DNA from: Candidatus Cloacimonas sp. 4484_275
GTDB taxonomy: Bacteria > Cloacimonadota > Cloacimonadia > Cloacimonadales > TCS61
Direction: 5' to 3'
Assembly (NCBI GenBank): GCA_002085205.1
Contig: NATF01000110.1
Location: 1 to 5,653, forward strand
Length of the DNA: 5,653 nt
Each line of letters begins with the position of its first letter. Position 1 is the first letter of the stretch. Below the pieces are notes generated by a model. That model was not told the origin of the DNA, did not search any database, and worked only from the letters and a program-made list of their open reading frames with translations. A program made the position numbers and the translations under genes. Shown here in pieces: positions 5,210 to 5,653 of this stretch.

Positions 5210-5653
5210 TCAGGTAATCTTATCCAATAATTTTCTGAGCAAACCTTTCCTGAATTTTTTGCGAGCGATCCTTTGTTTTCTGTGAACGGAAGGTAAGTCG
5301 CTGATGTGACCTTTTTCCAATTCTATTTTGTAAAAAGCGATTTTCAAAGTAGCCAATAATTCTCTTTCTCTGACAGGTTTCAAAAGAAAACCGAAAGGTT
5401 TGGAAAGTTTTGCGTCTTCAATGTTTTCGTCGTCCGAATATGCCGTAATAAAAACAACGGGAGTATTGAATTTTTCGTGAATAATTTTTGCCGCTTCCGT
5501 TCCCGAAATTTTGCCGGATAATCTGATATCCATAATCACCATATTCGGTTTGGTTCTCTCCACAGTTTCAATCGCTTCCTGTCCTTCGCTTACAATTCCG
5601 CTCACATAATAACCGTATTTTGTCAAAACTCGTTTGATGTCTTCGGAAATTAT
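5210..5653 (-). CDS. CheY-like response regulator receiver domain (N-terminus outside window)
   Basis: The frame is open from the right edge (147 residues seen), so the true start and the acidic pair near the N-terminus lie beyond 5653. The TTG at 5626 is not the start, because it falls inside the first helix of the fold. Visible hallmarks are the phosphoacceptor Asp in VIMDIRLSG (codon 5528-5530), the switch Thr in VFITAYSD (5444-5446), and the conserved Lys of FLLKP (5378-5380). The receiver fold ends near KIELEK. About 30 residues follow, rich in Lys and Arg (RKQRIARKKFRKGLLRK), with no recognisable output domain. The protein is therefore a stand-alone receiver, the C-terminal receiver of a hybrid kinase, or a regulator cut short at its 3' end. 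It would accept phosphate from a histidine kinase in the cytoplasm. The partner is not in the window. Confidence 0.85.
   Translation of the reverse strand: MISEDIKRVLTKYGYYVSGIVSEGQEAIETVERTKPNMVIMDIRLSGKISGTEAAKIIHEKFNTPVVFITAYSDDENIEDAKLSKPFGFLLKPVRERELLATLKIAFYKIELEKGHISDLPSVHRKQRIARKKFRKGLLRKLLDKIT

Overview
The window is A+T-rich bacterial DNA that looks like an uncultivated, anaerobe-type member of the FCB superphylum. The best clue is a minus-strand secreted C10-family cysteine peptidase. It ends in a type-A secretion/sorting tail (NYPNPF..., then IYNIKGQKI, WDGTDNFG and GIYLFQLK), as is common in Cloacimonadota, Marinimicrobia and Bacteroidota. Cloacimonadota is my best guess, and it is an inference.

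The left 3.5 kb is a tight plus-strand run with gaps of 1-6 bases, so probably one transcript. It holds the C-terminal end of an ABC-2 type transporter permease (1-360), a protein with two HD-GYP-type phosphodiesterase domains (367-1587), a nucleotide pyrophosphatase/phosphodiesterase-like gene of the alkaline phosphatase superfamily that is broken by a frameshift (1592-2651), and a cation diffusion facilitator metal exporter (2653-3546). I see no clear shared pathway. The set is two membrane transporters and two phosphodiester-hydrolysing enzymes, one of them damaged.

The right 2 kb is on the minus strand and converges on that run. The C10 peptidase (3590-5028) carries all the family's landmarks but is broken in three places. 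One is an out-of-frame join, with an apparent internal deletion, near 4150-4170. The second is a perfect 10-bp tandem duplication (3922-3941). The third is a perfect 11-bp tandem duplication (3843-3864). Removing one copy of each duplication on paper restores an uninterrupted sorting domain, so the diagnosis is base-exact. The same domain contains two perfect back-to-back hairpins that are translated as protein.

Upstream of the peptidase is a 130-base non-coding stretch with nested inverted repeats (5063-5192), which resembles a small palindromic mobile or dispersed element. It separates the peptidase from a CheY-like response regulator (5210 to the window end) that continues past the right edge.

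No RNA gene, CRISPR array, transposase or complete new system is visible. The window's interest lies in how its genes are breaking: short tandem duplications, deletions next to hairpins, and palindromes inside coding sequence. Assembly error is the main alternative and needs to be excluded.
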